Positions 16,777-24,536 of a stretch of DNA of 64,000 nucleotides are shown in pieces. A program made the translations under genes and the position numbers. Under the pieces are notes generated by a model that searched no databases, was not told the DNA's origin, and was given only the letters and a program-made list of their open reading frames with translations. The stretch lies in assembly GCF_003938655.1 (NCBI RefSeq), contig NZ_RJJT01000023.1, forward strand, positions 36,132 to 100,131, given 5' to 3'. This DNA comes from Rhizobium pisi (lineage in GTDB: Bacteria; Pseudomonadota; Alphaproteobacteria; Rhizobiales; Rhizobiaceae). The number at the start of each line of letters is the position of its first letter. Within the stretch, counting starts at the first letter, position 1.

Positions 16777-17472
16777 ATGACGACACACGACAATGACGCC
16801 TTCAAACCGATCGCGACCGTCGATCTCGCGATCTTCTCGCTGTCGCCGGCGGGCCTTTCCGTCCTCCTCATCAGGCGGGCGGGCGCACCCTTTGCCGGTG
16901 ACTGGGCCTTGCCCGGCGGATGGATCCATATCGACGAGGATGCGGATCTCGAGGCTGCGGCGCGCCGGGTGCTGAAGGAAAAGACCGGTGTGGAAACACC
17001 CTACCTCGAACAACTGCAAACGACGGGCAGCGCTGGCCGGGATCCGAGGGGCTGGAGCATCAGCATCGTCTATATCGCGCTGCTCTCGGCCGACGACGTC
17101 GAAGAACGGCGGGATGTGATGGCCGGGGATGCCGAATGGCGGCCGGTCGAGGGCGACGGCGTCGGCTTTCCCATCGCCTTCGATCATGCCTCGCTTATCA
17201 AGGAGGCGCTTTCCCGCATCCGGAACAAGGTCGAATATTCGAACCTGCCCGGCCATCTGCTGCCGGCCCGCTTCACGCTGAGCGAGCTGCAATCGGTCTA
17301 TGAGAACCTTCTCGGCCGCAAGCTCGACAAATCGGCCTTTCGCAAACGCATGGCCGAAGCCGATTTCCTGGAGCCTGTCGAGGGCGAAATGCGCCGCGCC
17401 AGCAATCGGCCCGCCCAGGTCTTTCGCCTGAAGGACGCCCAGTCGCTGGTGCTCTTCGACCGGAGGATCTGA
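16777..17472 (+). CDS. NrtR-like Nudix transcriptional regulator
   Basis: A 231-residue protein with a Nudix domain (about 1-150) and a C-terminal winged helix (about 155-231, TLSELQSVYENLLGRKLD and AFRKRM), the layout of NrtR, which controls NAD metabolism genes by sensing ADP-ribose. The Nudix box is altered: the expected RExxEExG reads RVLKEKTG, so metal-binding Glu residues are missing and hydrolysis is unlikely, as in many NrtR proteins. The ATG at 16777 is at or near the transcription start. The gene is divergent from the SPFH/NAD kinase operon, separated by a symmetric operator, so the operon is its probable target. Confidence 0.85.
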   Translation: MTTHDNDAFKPIATVDLAIFSLSPAGLSVLLIRRAGAPFAGDWALPGGWIHIDEDADLEAAARRVLKEKTGVETPYLEQLQTTGSAGRDPRGWSISIVYIALLSADDVEERRDVMAGDAEWRPVEGDGVGFPIAFDHASLIKEALSRIRNKVEYSNLPGHLLPARFTLSELQSVYENLLGRKLDKSAFRKRMAEADFLEPVEGEMRRASNRPAQVFRLKDAQSLVLFDRRI

Positions 17473-17612
17473 GTAATTGCCCAAGGCACTGACTTCGGTG
17501 CCGAAGATTTGAATGCAAGCAGCCAAATTTCCGGACTGCATCAAGGGAACAATGATCGCCCGGCGAGGTTGGAAGGGGATCAACCACATAAGATCCCAAG
17601 GAGGACACCAGG

Positions 17613-17933
17613 ATGCGTATGAAACTCATAGCGGCTTCGCTATTGGCTCTCGGCATGGCCACGTCAGCCTTCGCCCAGTCCAATCCGGCTCCCACAGGCG
17701 CAACGATGGACAAGAACCAGTCCGACCAGGGCGGCGGCGCCACCACCAAAATGAAGACCAAGAAGCCGATAGCAACGGATTCGACCAAGACGGGTTCCAC
17801 GACCCACAGCACGATGAAGATGCACAAGACCAAGTGCCGCAATCCGGTCAATAACTCTGCCAAGCTCCAGACGCAGGGCGGCACGAGCAATGCGACACCG
17901 ATGGATGAAGCCTGCGCAGCGCATAACAACTGA
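17613..17933 (+). CDS. small secreted Thr/Lys-rich protein of unknown function
   Basis: A 106-residue protein with a signal peptide ending at about ATSAFA-Q (residues 1-21). The mature part is hydrophilic, rich in Thr, Lys, Ser, Gln and Met, with two Cys (in KTKCRNP and DEACAAH) that might pair. No domain recognised. AGGAGGACACCAGG precedes the ATG. It is followed by a hairpin terminator and stands alone. Likely periplasmic; role unknown. Confidence 0.65.
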   Translation: MRMKLIAASLLALGMATSAFAQSNPAPTGATMDKNQSDQGGGATTKMKTKKPIATDSTKTGSTTHSTMKMHKTKCRNPVNNSAKLQTQGGTSNATPMDEACAAHNN

Positions 17934-17952
17934 CCCGGCTTACCTGCCTAAA

Positions 17953-17974
17953 GAACCCCGTTTCGGCGGGGTTC
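17953..17974. terminator. hairpin terminator
   Basis: GAACCCCG (17953-17960) and CGGGGTTC (17967-17974) form an eight-base-pair stem with a six-base loop, 20 bases after the stop of the small secreted protein. No strong T-run follows. Confidence 0.6.
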
Positions 17975-18030
17975 GGCCTGATAAATCTCGTTCTTCATCG
18001 TGATCCCGGCCCAAGTGAATTGTCGATGCT

Positions 18031-18163
18031 GCCCCTCATCCGGCTGCCACCACCTTCTCCCCGCAAGCGGGGCGAAGGGACATGCCGCGCCGGCTCCCTT
18101 TCACCTCAACGTCTGGCGCGTCCCCTAGCCCCGTTTACGGGGATAGAGTTAGGGTGAGGGGCC
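18031..18163. repeat. RIME-like intergenic mosaic element (long copy)
   Basis: A 133-base element that starts GCCCCTCATCCGGCTGCC and ends AGGGTGAGGGGC, with internal hairpin arms CCCCGCAAGCGGGG and CCCCGTTTACGGGG. It matches the element at 31540-31674 read in the opposite direction. This is the pattern of the palindromic mosaic elements (RIME type) spread through rhizobial genomes. It occupies the gap before the ABC exporter gene. Confidence 0.75.
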
Positions 18164-18347
18164 GCTACCGGCACGAATCGGTCAGTCATCGCCTTCTGAG
18201 CATCCCGCAATTCAGATCCGCCTTTGACACCCTCACGTTTTCGACGTTTACAAAAATTCTAGTTGAGATTGCACCAGGAAGGTGATTCCATCGCGGCTCG
18301 CGTAGCCCGAGTCCCGCCCTCCCTGCGATCTAAAACCCGAGCGGCCC

Positions 18348-20201
18348 ATGTCGATTTCAGATGCGATCTACCGTCCCTTCGAAACCCTGATCCGGCCGCT
18401 CGATATTCCCTACCGGCCGCTGCCGTCGAAGGGGCCGGTGATGGTGCTTCTGCATTTCATCTCTATGTTTCGCGGCGTGCTGATTGCGCTGGCGCTGTGC
18501 TCCATGGTGTTCGAGGCGATCAACCTGACGATCGTCTGGGGGCTTTCGGTCATCGTCGATGGCGTGACGCAACAGGGTGCTTCCGTCTTCCTGCACAATG
18601 ACTGGCTGCTGCTGACCGTTCTCGGATTACTGATCTTTCCGGTCATGCCGGTCGTTTCGTTCATGCTGAACACGCTGAACTCGCATACATTGGGCATCGG
18701 CATGCCGGCTGCCATTCAGTGGCAGGGCCACAAGGCTGTCGAGCGGCAGGATCTTGCCTTCTTCCATGATCTCTTTGCCGGTCAGGTTTCCTCGCGGCTG
18801 CAGCAGGTCTCTTCCGCCGTCCAGCAGCAGATCCTTGCCGCCTTCCAATCCATCCCGCGTTTCCTCATGCAACTGGTCGGCTCCGTGATCCTGCTCAGTG
18901 CGCTCGCCTGGCAGCTTGCCGTGCCTGTCATCGTCTGGATCGCGCTCAACCTCGCATTCACCGCCAGGGTCGTCCCCATTTTCGTCGAACGCTCGCGCCG
19001 CACCGCCAAGCAGCGCAGCCTCGTCGCCGGTGCCATCACCGATCTCTACACCAACATGCAGATGATCAAGCAGTTTGCGGCTGAGGACAGCGAGGCAGGC
19101 GCAATCCGGCGCGTCATAGAAAAGGCCGTGCGCACGCAACACAGCGAACAGCGGATCTATCGCTCGTCTGAGGTCGCCGTCGTCGTTTTCAACACGCTGC
19201 TGTGGCTCTCCATGCTGTCGATCGGATTTTCCGGCCTCGTCAAAGGCTTCCTCACGGTCGGCGAGTTCGTCGGCGCGGTCTATATCCTCCACCGGCTGTC
19301 GTCACAGATCTTCGTCTTCCTGCAGATGGGCCAGCAGATCTTCCAGGCGATCGGCACGATCAAGGATGCCATGCCAGTCATGACGACACCGCCGACGATC
19401 ACCGACCGGCCGGAAGCCGGGGATCTCGTGGTTGAACGTGGCGAGATCCGTTTCGAGAAGGTCCATTTCGCCTACAACTCCGGCAAGCCCGTCATCTCAA
19501 GCCTGTCCCTGACGGTTCGATCAGGCGAGAAGGTCGGCCTCGTCGGCCTCTCAGGCGCCGGCAAGACGACGCTCGCAAACCTGCTGCTGCGCTTCTACGA
19601 CATCAAGGAGGGCGCGATCCTGATCGACGGGCAGGATATCCGCGCGGTCACCCAGGCAAGCCTCCGCCGCGCCATCGGCGTCATTGCCCAGGATGTCGCG
19701 CTGCTGCACCGATCGGTCGGCGACAATATCCGCTATGGGCGGCCGGAGGCCACGCGGGAAGAGATCGAACGGGTGACGAAGATGGCGAGCGCCGATGTCT
19801 TCATCGCCGATCTTGCCGACGGTGAGGGCCGCAAGGGCTACGACGCCTTCGTCGGCGACCGCGGGATCAAACTGTCGGGTGGCCAGCGCCAGCGTGTCGC
19901 GATCGCCCGCGTGCTGCTAAAGGACGCGCCGATCCTGGTGCTCGATGAGGCGACCTCAGCCCTCGACAGCGAATCCGAAGCCGCCATCCAGGAAAGGCTG
20001 AACCTGGTCATGGAGGGAAAGACGGTGATCGCCATTGCCCACCGCCTTTCGACGATCGCCAGGATGGACCGCATCGTCGTGCTCGATCGCGGCCGCATCG
20101 TGGAAGAAGGCAGGCCGGAGGAACTGGTCGAGCAGGACGGCCTGTTTGCCCGCCTGTGGAAACGCCAGACCGGCGGCTTCATTCCCGAAGAGATCGATTG
20201 A
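18348..20201 (+). CDS. ABC transporter, fused permease and ATPase (exporter type)
   Basis: A 617-residue half-transporter: six membrane segments (about residues 35-310) followed by an ATPase domain (about 355-600). Walker A is GLSGAGKTT at about 397, the signature LSGGQRQRV at about 505, Walker B ILVLDEATSALD at about 525, and the switch His in AIAHRLST at about 560. It should work as a dimer in the inner membrane to export an unknown substrate; the sequence resembles the MsbA/multidrug group. A LacI-type regulator starts 79 bases downstream, but the two have separate control. Start at 18348 has only a weak ribosome binding site. Confidence 0.85.
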   Translation: MSISDAIYRPFETLIRPLDIPYRPLPSKGPVMVLLHFISMFRGVLIALALCSMVFEAINLTIVWGLSVIVDGVTQQGASVFLHNDWLLLTVLGLLIFPVMPVVSFMLNTLNSHTLGIGMPAAIQWQGHKAVERQDLAFFHDLFAGQVSSRLQQVSSAVQQQILAAFQSIPRFLMQLVGSVILLSALAWQLAVPVIVWIALNLAFTARVVPIFVERSRRTAKQRSLVAGAITDLYTNMQMIKQFAAEDSEAGAIRRVIEKAVRTQHSEQRIYRSSEVAVVVFNTLLWLSMLSIGFSGLVKGFLTVGEFVGAVYILHRLSSQIFVFLQMGQQIFQAIGTIKDAMPVMTTPPTITDRPEAGDLVVERGEIRFEKVHFAYNSGKPVISSLSLTVRSGEKVGLVGLSGAGKTTLANLLLRFYDIKEGAILIDGQDIRAVTQASLRRAIGVIAQDVALLHRSVGDNIRYGRPEATREEIERVTKMASADVFIADLADGEGRKGYDAFVGDRGIKLSGGQRQRVAIARVLLKDAPILVLDEATSALDSESEAAIQERLNLVMEGKTVIAIAHRLSTIARMDRIVVLDRGRIVEEGRPEELVEQDGLFARLWKRQTGGFIPEEID

Positions 20202-20251
20202 GCGGAGCCGGAGCAGCCCGGCTTGACTCATCCAAGGGCAATCGGTATTGA

Positions 20252-20271
20252 TTGGGTAATCGATAACCCAA
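20252..20271. promoter_or_regulatory. LacI-type operator before the regulator gene
   Basis: TTGGGT (20252-20257) and ACCCAA (20266-20271) flank AATCGATA, giving a 20-base dyad with one mismatched pair and a CG centre, as expected for LacI-family sites. It lies ten bases before the GTG start of the LacI-type gene and probably serves autoregulation. Confidence 0.55.
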
Positions 20272-20280
20272 AGATATAAC

Positions 20281-21285
20281 GTGACCGCTTCGCTCAACGA
20301 CATAGCCGCCCGCGCAGGCGTTTCCGTCAAAACCGTGTCAGGCGCCTTGCATGGCGGCTCGGCGCGCATGTCGGAGGAAACGCGCCAGCGGATAAAAGAG
20401 ATCGCCGAGGAGCTCGGTTATGTCACCAACTTCGCCGCGCGCAGCATGCGGCAGGGCTGGATGCCGCTCGTCGGCCTTGTCGCCGACGATCTGATCACGT
20501 CACCTTTCGCGACGGAGATCATCAGGGGCCTCGACGGCGCCGTGCGCGCTGCCGATATGGCCGTCTTCGCCATGACGCTCAGCGGCCACCGCAGCGTGGG
20601 ATCGATCCTCGACGAGATGCGGCGCTTTCGTCCGCGCGCGATTGCCTATGCCGCCATGTATCACAAGAGCGTCGATCTGCCGCCCGAATTTGCCGACACG
20701 GTCGGGGTCATGATCAACTGCCGGGATGCCAACGATCGCGTGACGTCTCTGGTGCCGGACGAGACAGGCGCGGCGATCGAGATCACGACCTACCTCATCG
20801 AGGCGGGCCGTCGCAATATCGCCTTCATCAACCTGCCGGGAATTCTCGCCGGTGAACTGCGCGAACTCGGTTTTCGCCAGGCGCTCGATCATGCCGGCAT
20901 CGACGGAGCCGGCGCCGTCGTATTGCCGGCCGTTGACAAGACGATCTACAGCGACCGGGCACCGAGCCTCGTGCCCGCCCATGTGCACCATCTCATGAAG
21001 GGCCCCCGGCCTCCCGATGCCATCCTGTGCGGCAATGATCGCGTGGCCATGGAGGTCTATGCCGCGTTGCGCCGCTCGGGCGCGACCATTCCCGACGACG
21101 TCGCCGTTGCGAGCTTCGACAACCAGGTCGAGATCGCCTCGCGTCTCGATCCGCCGCTGACCACCATGGCGCTTCCCCACCGGGCCATGGGCCGCCAGGC
21201 CGCGCGAATCCTGCTTGCCGAAGACCGGGCTCCGGTCGGAGTGCAGAAACTGCCGTTCCAGCTGGTGGAGCGGGCATCCGTATGA
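20281..21285 (+). CDS. LacI family transcriptional regulator
   Basis: A 334-residue LacI-family repressor starting at a GTG. The helix-turn-helix (SLNDIAARAGVSVKTVSGAL) opens the protein at residues 4-23 and the LacI-type hinge-helix follows (about residues 45-60, FAARSMRQG). The sugar-binding domain fills the rest. The recognition residues Val-Lys-Thr-Val in the second helix are unlike those of standard PurR-like proteins. It is followed within 37 bases by the substrate-binding protein gene of a sugar importer with a GH32 enzyme, so it most likely responds to a fructoside or its transported product. Confidence 0.85.
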   Translation: MTASLNDIAARAGVSVKTVSGALHGGSARMSEETRQRIKEIAEELGYVTNFAARSMRQGWMPLVGLVADDLITSPFATEIIRGLDGAVRAADMAVFAMTLSGHRSVGSILDEMRRFRPRAIAYAAMYHKSVDLPPEFADTVGVMINCRDANDRVTSLVPDETGAAIEITTYLIEAGRRNIAFINLPGILAGELRELGFRQALDHAGIDGAGAVVLPAVDKTIYSDRAPSLVPAHVHHLMKGPRPPDAILCGNDRVAMEVYAALRRSGATIPDDVAVASFDNQVEIASRLDPPLTTMALPHRAMGRQAARILLAEDRAPVGVQKLPFQLVERASV

Positions 21286-21321
21286 ATTGAAATAGGCCCA
21301 TTCAATTGAGGAGGAATTCTA

Positions 21322-22611
21322 ATGGGTAAACGTTTACTTTGGTCTCTGGTCCTGCCTTTGGCGATGACCGCCACATGGGCGCATGCCGCCGACAAGGCCG
21401 TCATCCAGGTCATGCATCAGGGCGATCCCGGTTTTGTCGCCGCCTATGGCAAGGCCGCCGAACGGTTCGAGGCCGCCAATCCCGATGTCGACGTGCAGTT
21501 CATCTATGCGCCGCACGACGCCTATAACGAGAAGTTCAGCGCCGCCGTCATGGCCAAGCAGCTGCCCGACGTCATGGAGCTCGATGCGCCGTTCCTCGCC
21601 AATTACGTCTGGTCGGGATATCTGCAGCCCATCAAGCCGCTGATCGACAAGGACCTCCTTGACGACATGACGGAGTCCAACATCGCCCAGGGCACATACC
21701 CGATCGACAAGGACCTCTATGCGATCGGCCTGACCGACTCGTCGGTCGTTCTCTACGGCAACAAGAAATATCTCGAAGCCATCGGCGCCCGCATCCCGAA
21801 ATCCGTCGACGATGCCTGGACGCGCGAGGAGTTCGAAACCTACCTCGAAAAGCTTTCCAAGCTCGACGGCGTGAAGTGGCCGATCGACACCTTCCGGGGC
21901 TACGGCATCAAGACCGAATGGATCACCTATGCCTATGGACCGATCCTGCAATCGGCCGGCTGCGATCTGATCGACCGTAAGGCCTGGAAATCCGAGGGCA
22001 CGCTCGACAGCGACGCCTGCGTCGATGCACTCGCCATGATGCAGAAATGGGTCAAGAACGGCTGGGTCGTGCCGCAGTCGGCAGGGACCAATCAGTTCTT
22101 CGCCGAAGGCAATCCGGCGGCGCTGGCGCTTGGCGGACACTGGGTCTATGCCGAAGCTGTTGCGGCCATGAAGGACAATATCGTCGTGCTGCCGCTGCCC
22201 AAATTCGGCGCGAAGGCCGCGAGCCCGAACGGCACCTGGATCTGGGCGATCACCAAGACGTCGAAACATCCCGATATCGCGGCCAAGTTCATCAGCTTCC
22301 TGCTAAAGGACAAGGAGTATCGGGCCTATGTCGCAAGCCAGTCCGGCTATCCCGGATTGAAGAGCTTCGCCGCCGAATCTCCGCTCTATGCTGACGGCGG
22401 CCCGATGGCCATTGCCTTTGAACAGGCGTCGAAGACGGCTGTCGCGCGCCCTCCGCATCCAGCCTATCCCACCATCACCTCCGCCTTCATGCAGGCGGTC
22501 GACGAGGTGTTCAATGGCGGCGATCCCAAGGAGGCGCTCACAACAGCCGCCAAGAAGATCGACGAGGACATCGCGGACAACGACGGATATCCGCCGTTCG
22601 GCGAAGAGTAA
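21322..22611 (+). CDS. CUT1 ABC sugar importer, substrate-binding protein
   Basis: A 429-residue periplasmic substrate-binding protein of the family 1 (maltose-type) fold, with a signal peptide (about 1-22, cleavage near AHA-ADK). The mature part has the fold markers FIYAPHDAYNEKF and the Trp-rich pocket (GTWIWAITK). GAGGAGG-type sequence precedes the ATG. It should bind an oligosaccharide or fructoside and deliver it to the two permeases that follow. A hairpin lies 29 bases after its stop and may hold its mRNA level above that of the permeases. The ATG is inside a LacI-like site (see 21326). Confidence 0.85.
   Translation: MGKRLLWSLVLPLAMTATWAHAADKAVIQVMHQGDPGFVAAYGKAAERFEAANPDVDVQFIYAPHDAYNEKFSAAVMAKQLPDVMELDAPFLANYVWSGYLQPIKPLIDKDLLDDMTESNIAQGTYPIDKDLYAIGLTDSSVVLYGNKKYLEAIGARIPKSVDDAWTREEFETYLEKLSKLDGVKWPIDTFRGYGIKTEWITYAYGPILQSAGCDLIDRKAWKSEGTLDSDACVDALAMMQKWVKNGWVVPQSAGTNQFFAEGNPAALALGGHWVYAEAVAAMKDNIVVLPLPKFGAKAASPNGTWIWAITKTSKHPDIAAKFISFLLKDKEYRAYVASQSGYPGLKSFAAESPLYADGGPMAIAFEQASKTAVARPPHPAYPTITSAFMQAVDEVFNGGDPKEALTTAAKKIDEDIADNDGYPPFGEE
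21326..21337. promoter_or_regulatory. LacI-like palindrome within the start of the binding-protein gene
   Basis: GTAAACGTTTAC is a perfect 12-base palindrome with the CG centre of LacI-family operators. It spans codons 2 to 6 of the substrate-binding protein (GGT AAA CGT TTA), which includes a rare TTA Leu codon. It may be a second operator for the adjacent LacI protein or a coincidence. Confidence 0.3.
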
Positions 22612-22639
22612 TAAGCGTGATCGCTGCCGACAGGTCGAC

Positions 22640-22672
22640 GCCCTGCGATGTCTCCGACGGACATCGCAGGGC
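22640..22672. promoter_or_regulatory. 13-bp hairpin after the binding-protein gene
   Basis: GCCCTGCGATGTC (22640-22652) and GACATCGCAGGGC (22660-22672) pair perfectly around a seven-base loop, between the binding-protein and the first permease. No T-run follows, so it is better read as an mRNA-stabilising or partial-termination hairpin than as a full terminator. Confidence 0.55.
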
Positions 22673-22707
22673 AGGGCCGGCATCCCAGCTAGGAAAGGAG
22701 GAGCTGC

Positions 22708-23646
22708 ATGGTCATGCAACAATCAACATTATCGACACCAGTCCGAAAGGCTCCCGCCCGCCGGCATGACAAGGGACGGCTGATGCAGGAAGCGGCCATG
22801 CTCGCGCCGGCCGTGATCCTGTTGACCATCTTTCTGATCGTGCCGTTCCTCCTGTCCTTCTGGACGTCCATGACCAACCAGCCTCTGGTGCCCCGGCCGA
22901 CGCCCGTCCGGTTCATCTGGTTCAACAACTTCATCCGTATCTTCCAGGACGACCTTTTCTGGACTGCCCTCTGGAACGTCTCGCGCTTCACCTTCTGGAT
23001 CATTCCAGCGCAGTGCGGCCTTGCTTTCGCGACGGCGCTCCTGCTGCATCAGAAGCTGCCCTTCCGCAATCTGCTGCGCGGCATGTTCTTCCTGCCGGCG
23101 ATCACCTCGATGGTCGTGGTCTGCGTCATCTGGGGCACCCTGTTCCAGTATCCCACGGGGCCGTTCAACCAGATCCTCGGCTTTCTCTCCGGCGGAGCGA
23201 TCCAGCCGATCGATTGGCTCGGCGATCCGCAATGGGCGATGTTCTCGATCGTTCTGCTTTCGGCCTGGCAGGCCTACGGCTTCCAGATGATCGTCTACCT
23301 CGCGGGCCTTCAGGGCATCCCAGACGAACTCTATGACGCTGCGAAGATTGACGGCGCCAATGCGTTCCGGCGTTTCTGGCATGTCACGATGCCCGGCCTG
23401 CGGCCGACCCATGTCTTCGTCCTCGTGATCACGACCATCCAGGCGTTCAAGCTCTACACACAGGTCGCCATCCTCACGCAGGGCGGACCGAAAAGCAGCA
23501 CCGAGACAGTGGTGCATTACATGGTCCGCGCCGGCTTCGAAGAGCAAAAGATGGGCTATGCCTCGGCCGTCTCGGTCATATTGTTCGTGATCGTTCTCAT
23601 TATCGCGCTGATCCAGCGCCAGCTCCTGAGGCGCTTCGATGTCTGA
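22708..23646 (+). CDS. CUT1 ABC sugar importer, permease (MalF type)
   Basis: A 312-residue permease with six membrane helices. The EAA-like loop that docks on the ATPase reads DELYDAAKIDGANAFRRFWH at about residues 205-224. GGAAAGGAGGAGCTGC is a strong ribosome binding site. It is one of two permeases of the fructoside importer; the next gene starts eight bases before its stop, so translation is coupled. Confidence 0.85.
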   Translation: MVMQQSTLSTPVRKAPARRHDKGRLMQEAAMLAPAVILLTIFLIVPFLLSFWTSMTNQPLVPRPTPVRFIWFNNFIRIFQDDLFWTALWNVSRFTFWIIPAQCGLAFATALLLHQKLPFRNLLRGMFFLPAITSMVVVCVIWGTLFQYPTGPFNQILGFLSGGAIQPIDWLGDPQWAMFSIVLLSAWQAYGFQMIVYLAGLQGIPDELYDAAKIDGANAFRRFWHVTMPGLRPTHVFVLVITTIQAFKLYTQVAILTQGGPKSSTETVVHYMVRAGFEEQKMGYASAVSVILFVIVLIIALIQRQLLRRFDV

Positions 23647-24532
23647 TATCGCTCTCTCGATCCAGCAGGCCCGCCTGGCGCGGCCTCTCTCGGCTGCACG
23701 GGTCCTTCGCCTCATCCAGGTGACCTGCATCTTCATCATCGCATTGGTGATCGTGTCTCCATTGCTGCTGCTGGTCGTGGCGAGCCTCAAGGACGACCGG
23801 TTCCAGATTCTGGCCGATATGGGCAGCTTCCGGGCCTTCTGGGTTTCGAACCCCACGCTGTCCAACTATGCCGAGGTCGGCCACCTCTCAGGCGAACTCG
23901 CATTCGGACGCTATCTCGTCAACTCGCTGATCATTCTGATCACGACGGTCTGTTCCGGCCTGATCGTGAATTCGATGGCCGGCTTCGTTCTGGCCTGGGG
24001 AACGTTCAGGGGCCGCGCCGTCATCCTGTCGATCGTGATTGCGCTTTATGTGATCCCGCAGGAAAGCATTATCATGCCTCTCGTGATCATGGTCTCGCGG
24101 GCGGGAATGACCGACACCTTCGCGGTGCAGATCGTGCCCTGGGTCGCGAGCCCTCTCTATATCTTTCTGTTCTACCAGTTCTTTTCGCAGTTGCCGAAGG
24201 AGCTGCTGGAGGCCGCAGAGATCGACGGCGCATCCTTCTTCCGGGCCTATCGCTCGATTTTTCTGCCGCTCAGCCTGCCCGCACTGGCAACCGTATCGAT
24301 CCTCATGGGCATCGAAACCTGGAACCAGTATCTCTGGCCGATCCTCGTCACCCAGACCGACTACGCCCGCCCGATTGCCGTCGCTATCGCGACCTTCTTC
24401 GGCCAGGACAGTATCTACTGGGATCGCGCGATGGCGGCTTCCGTTTTGATGATGATCCCGATCCTGGGGCTCTACCTCGCATTCCAGCGCTGGTTCGTGA
24501 GTTCCTTCATCGGCTCTGCCGTGAAAGGTTGA
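23639..24532 (+). CDS. CUT1 ABC sugar importer, permease (MalG type)
   Basis: A 297-residue permease with about six membrane helices and the ATPase-docking loop LLEAAEIDGASFFRAYR at about residues 195-211. It overlaps the MalF-type gene by eight bases and is followed within five bases by the GH32 gene. No ATPase gene is in the cluster, so the pair probably uses a shared ATPase such as MsmK/UgpC-type encoded elsewhere. Confidence 0.85.
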   Translation: MSDIALSIQQARLARPLSAARVLRLIQVTCIFIIALVIVSPLLLLVVASLKDDRFQILADMGSFRAFWVSNPTLSNYAEVGHLSGELAFGRYLVNSLIILITTVCSGLIVNSMAGFVLAWGTFRGRAVILSIVIALYVIPQESIIMPLVIMVSRAGMTDTFAVQIVPWVASPLYIFLFYQFFSQLPKELLEAAEIDGASFFRAYRSIFLPLSLPALATVSILMGIETWNQYLWPILVTQTDYARPIAVAIATFFGQDSIYWDRAMAASVLMMIPILGLYLAFQRWFVSSFIGSAVKG

Positions 24533-24536
24533 ATTG

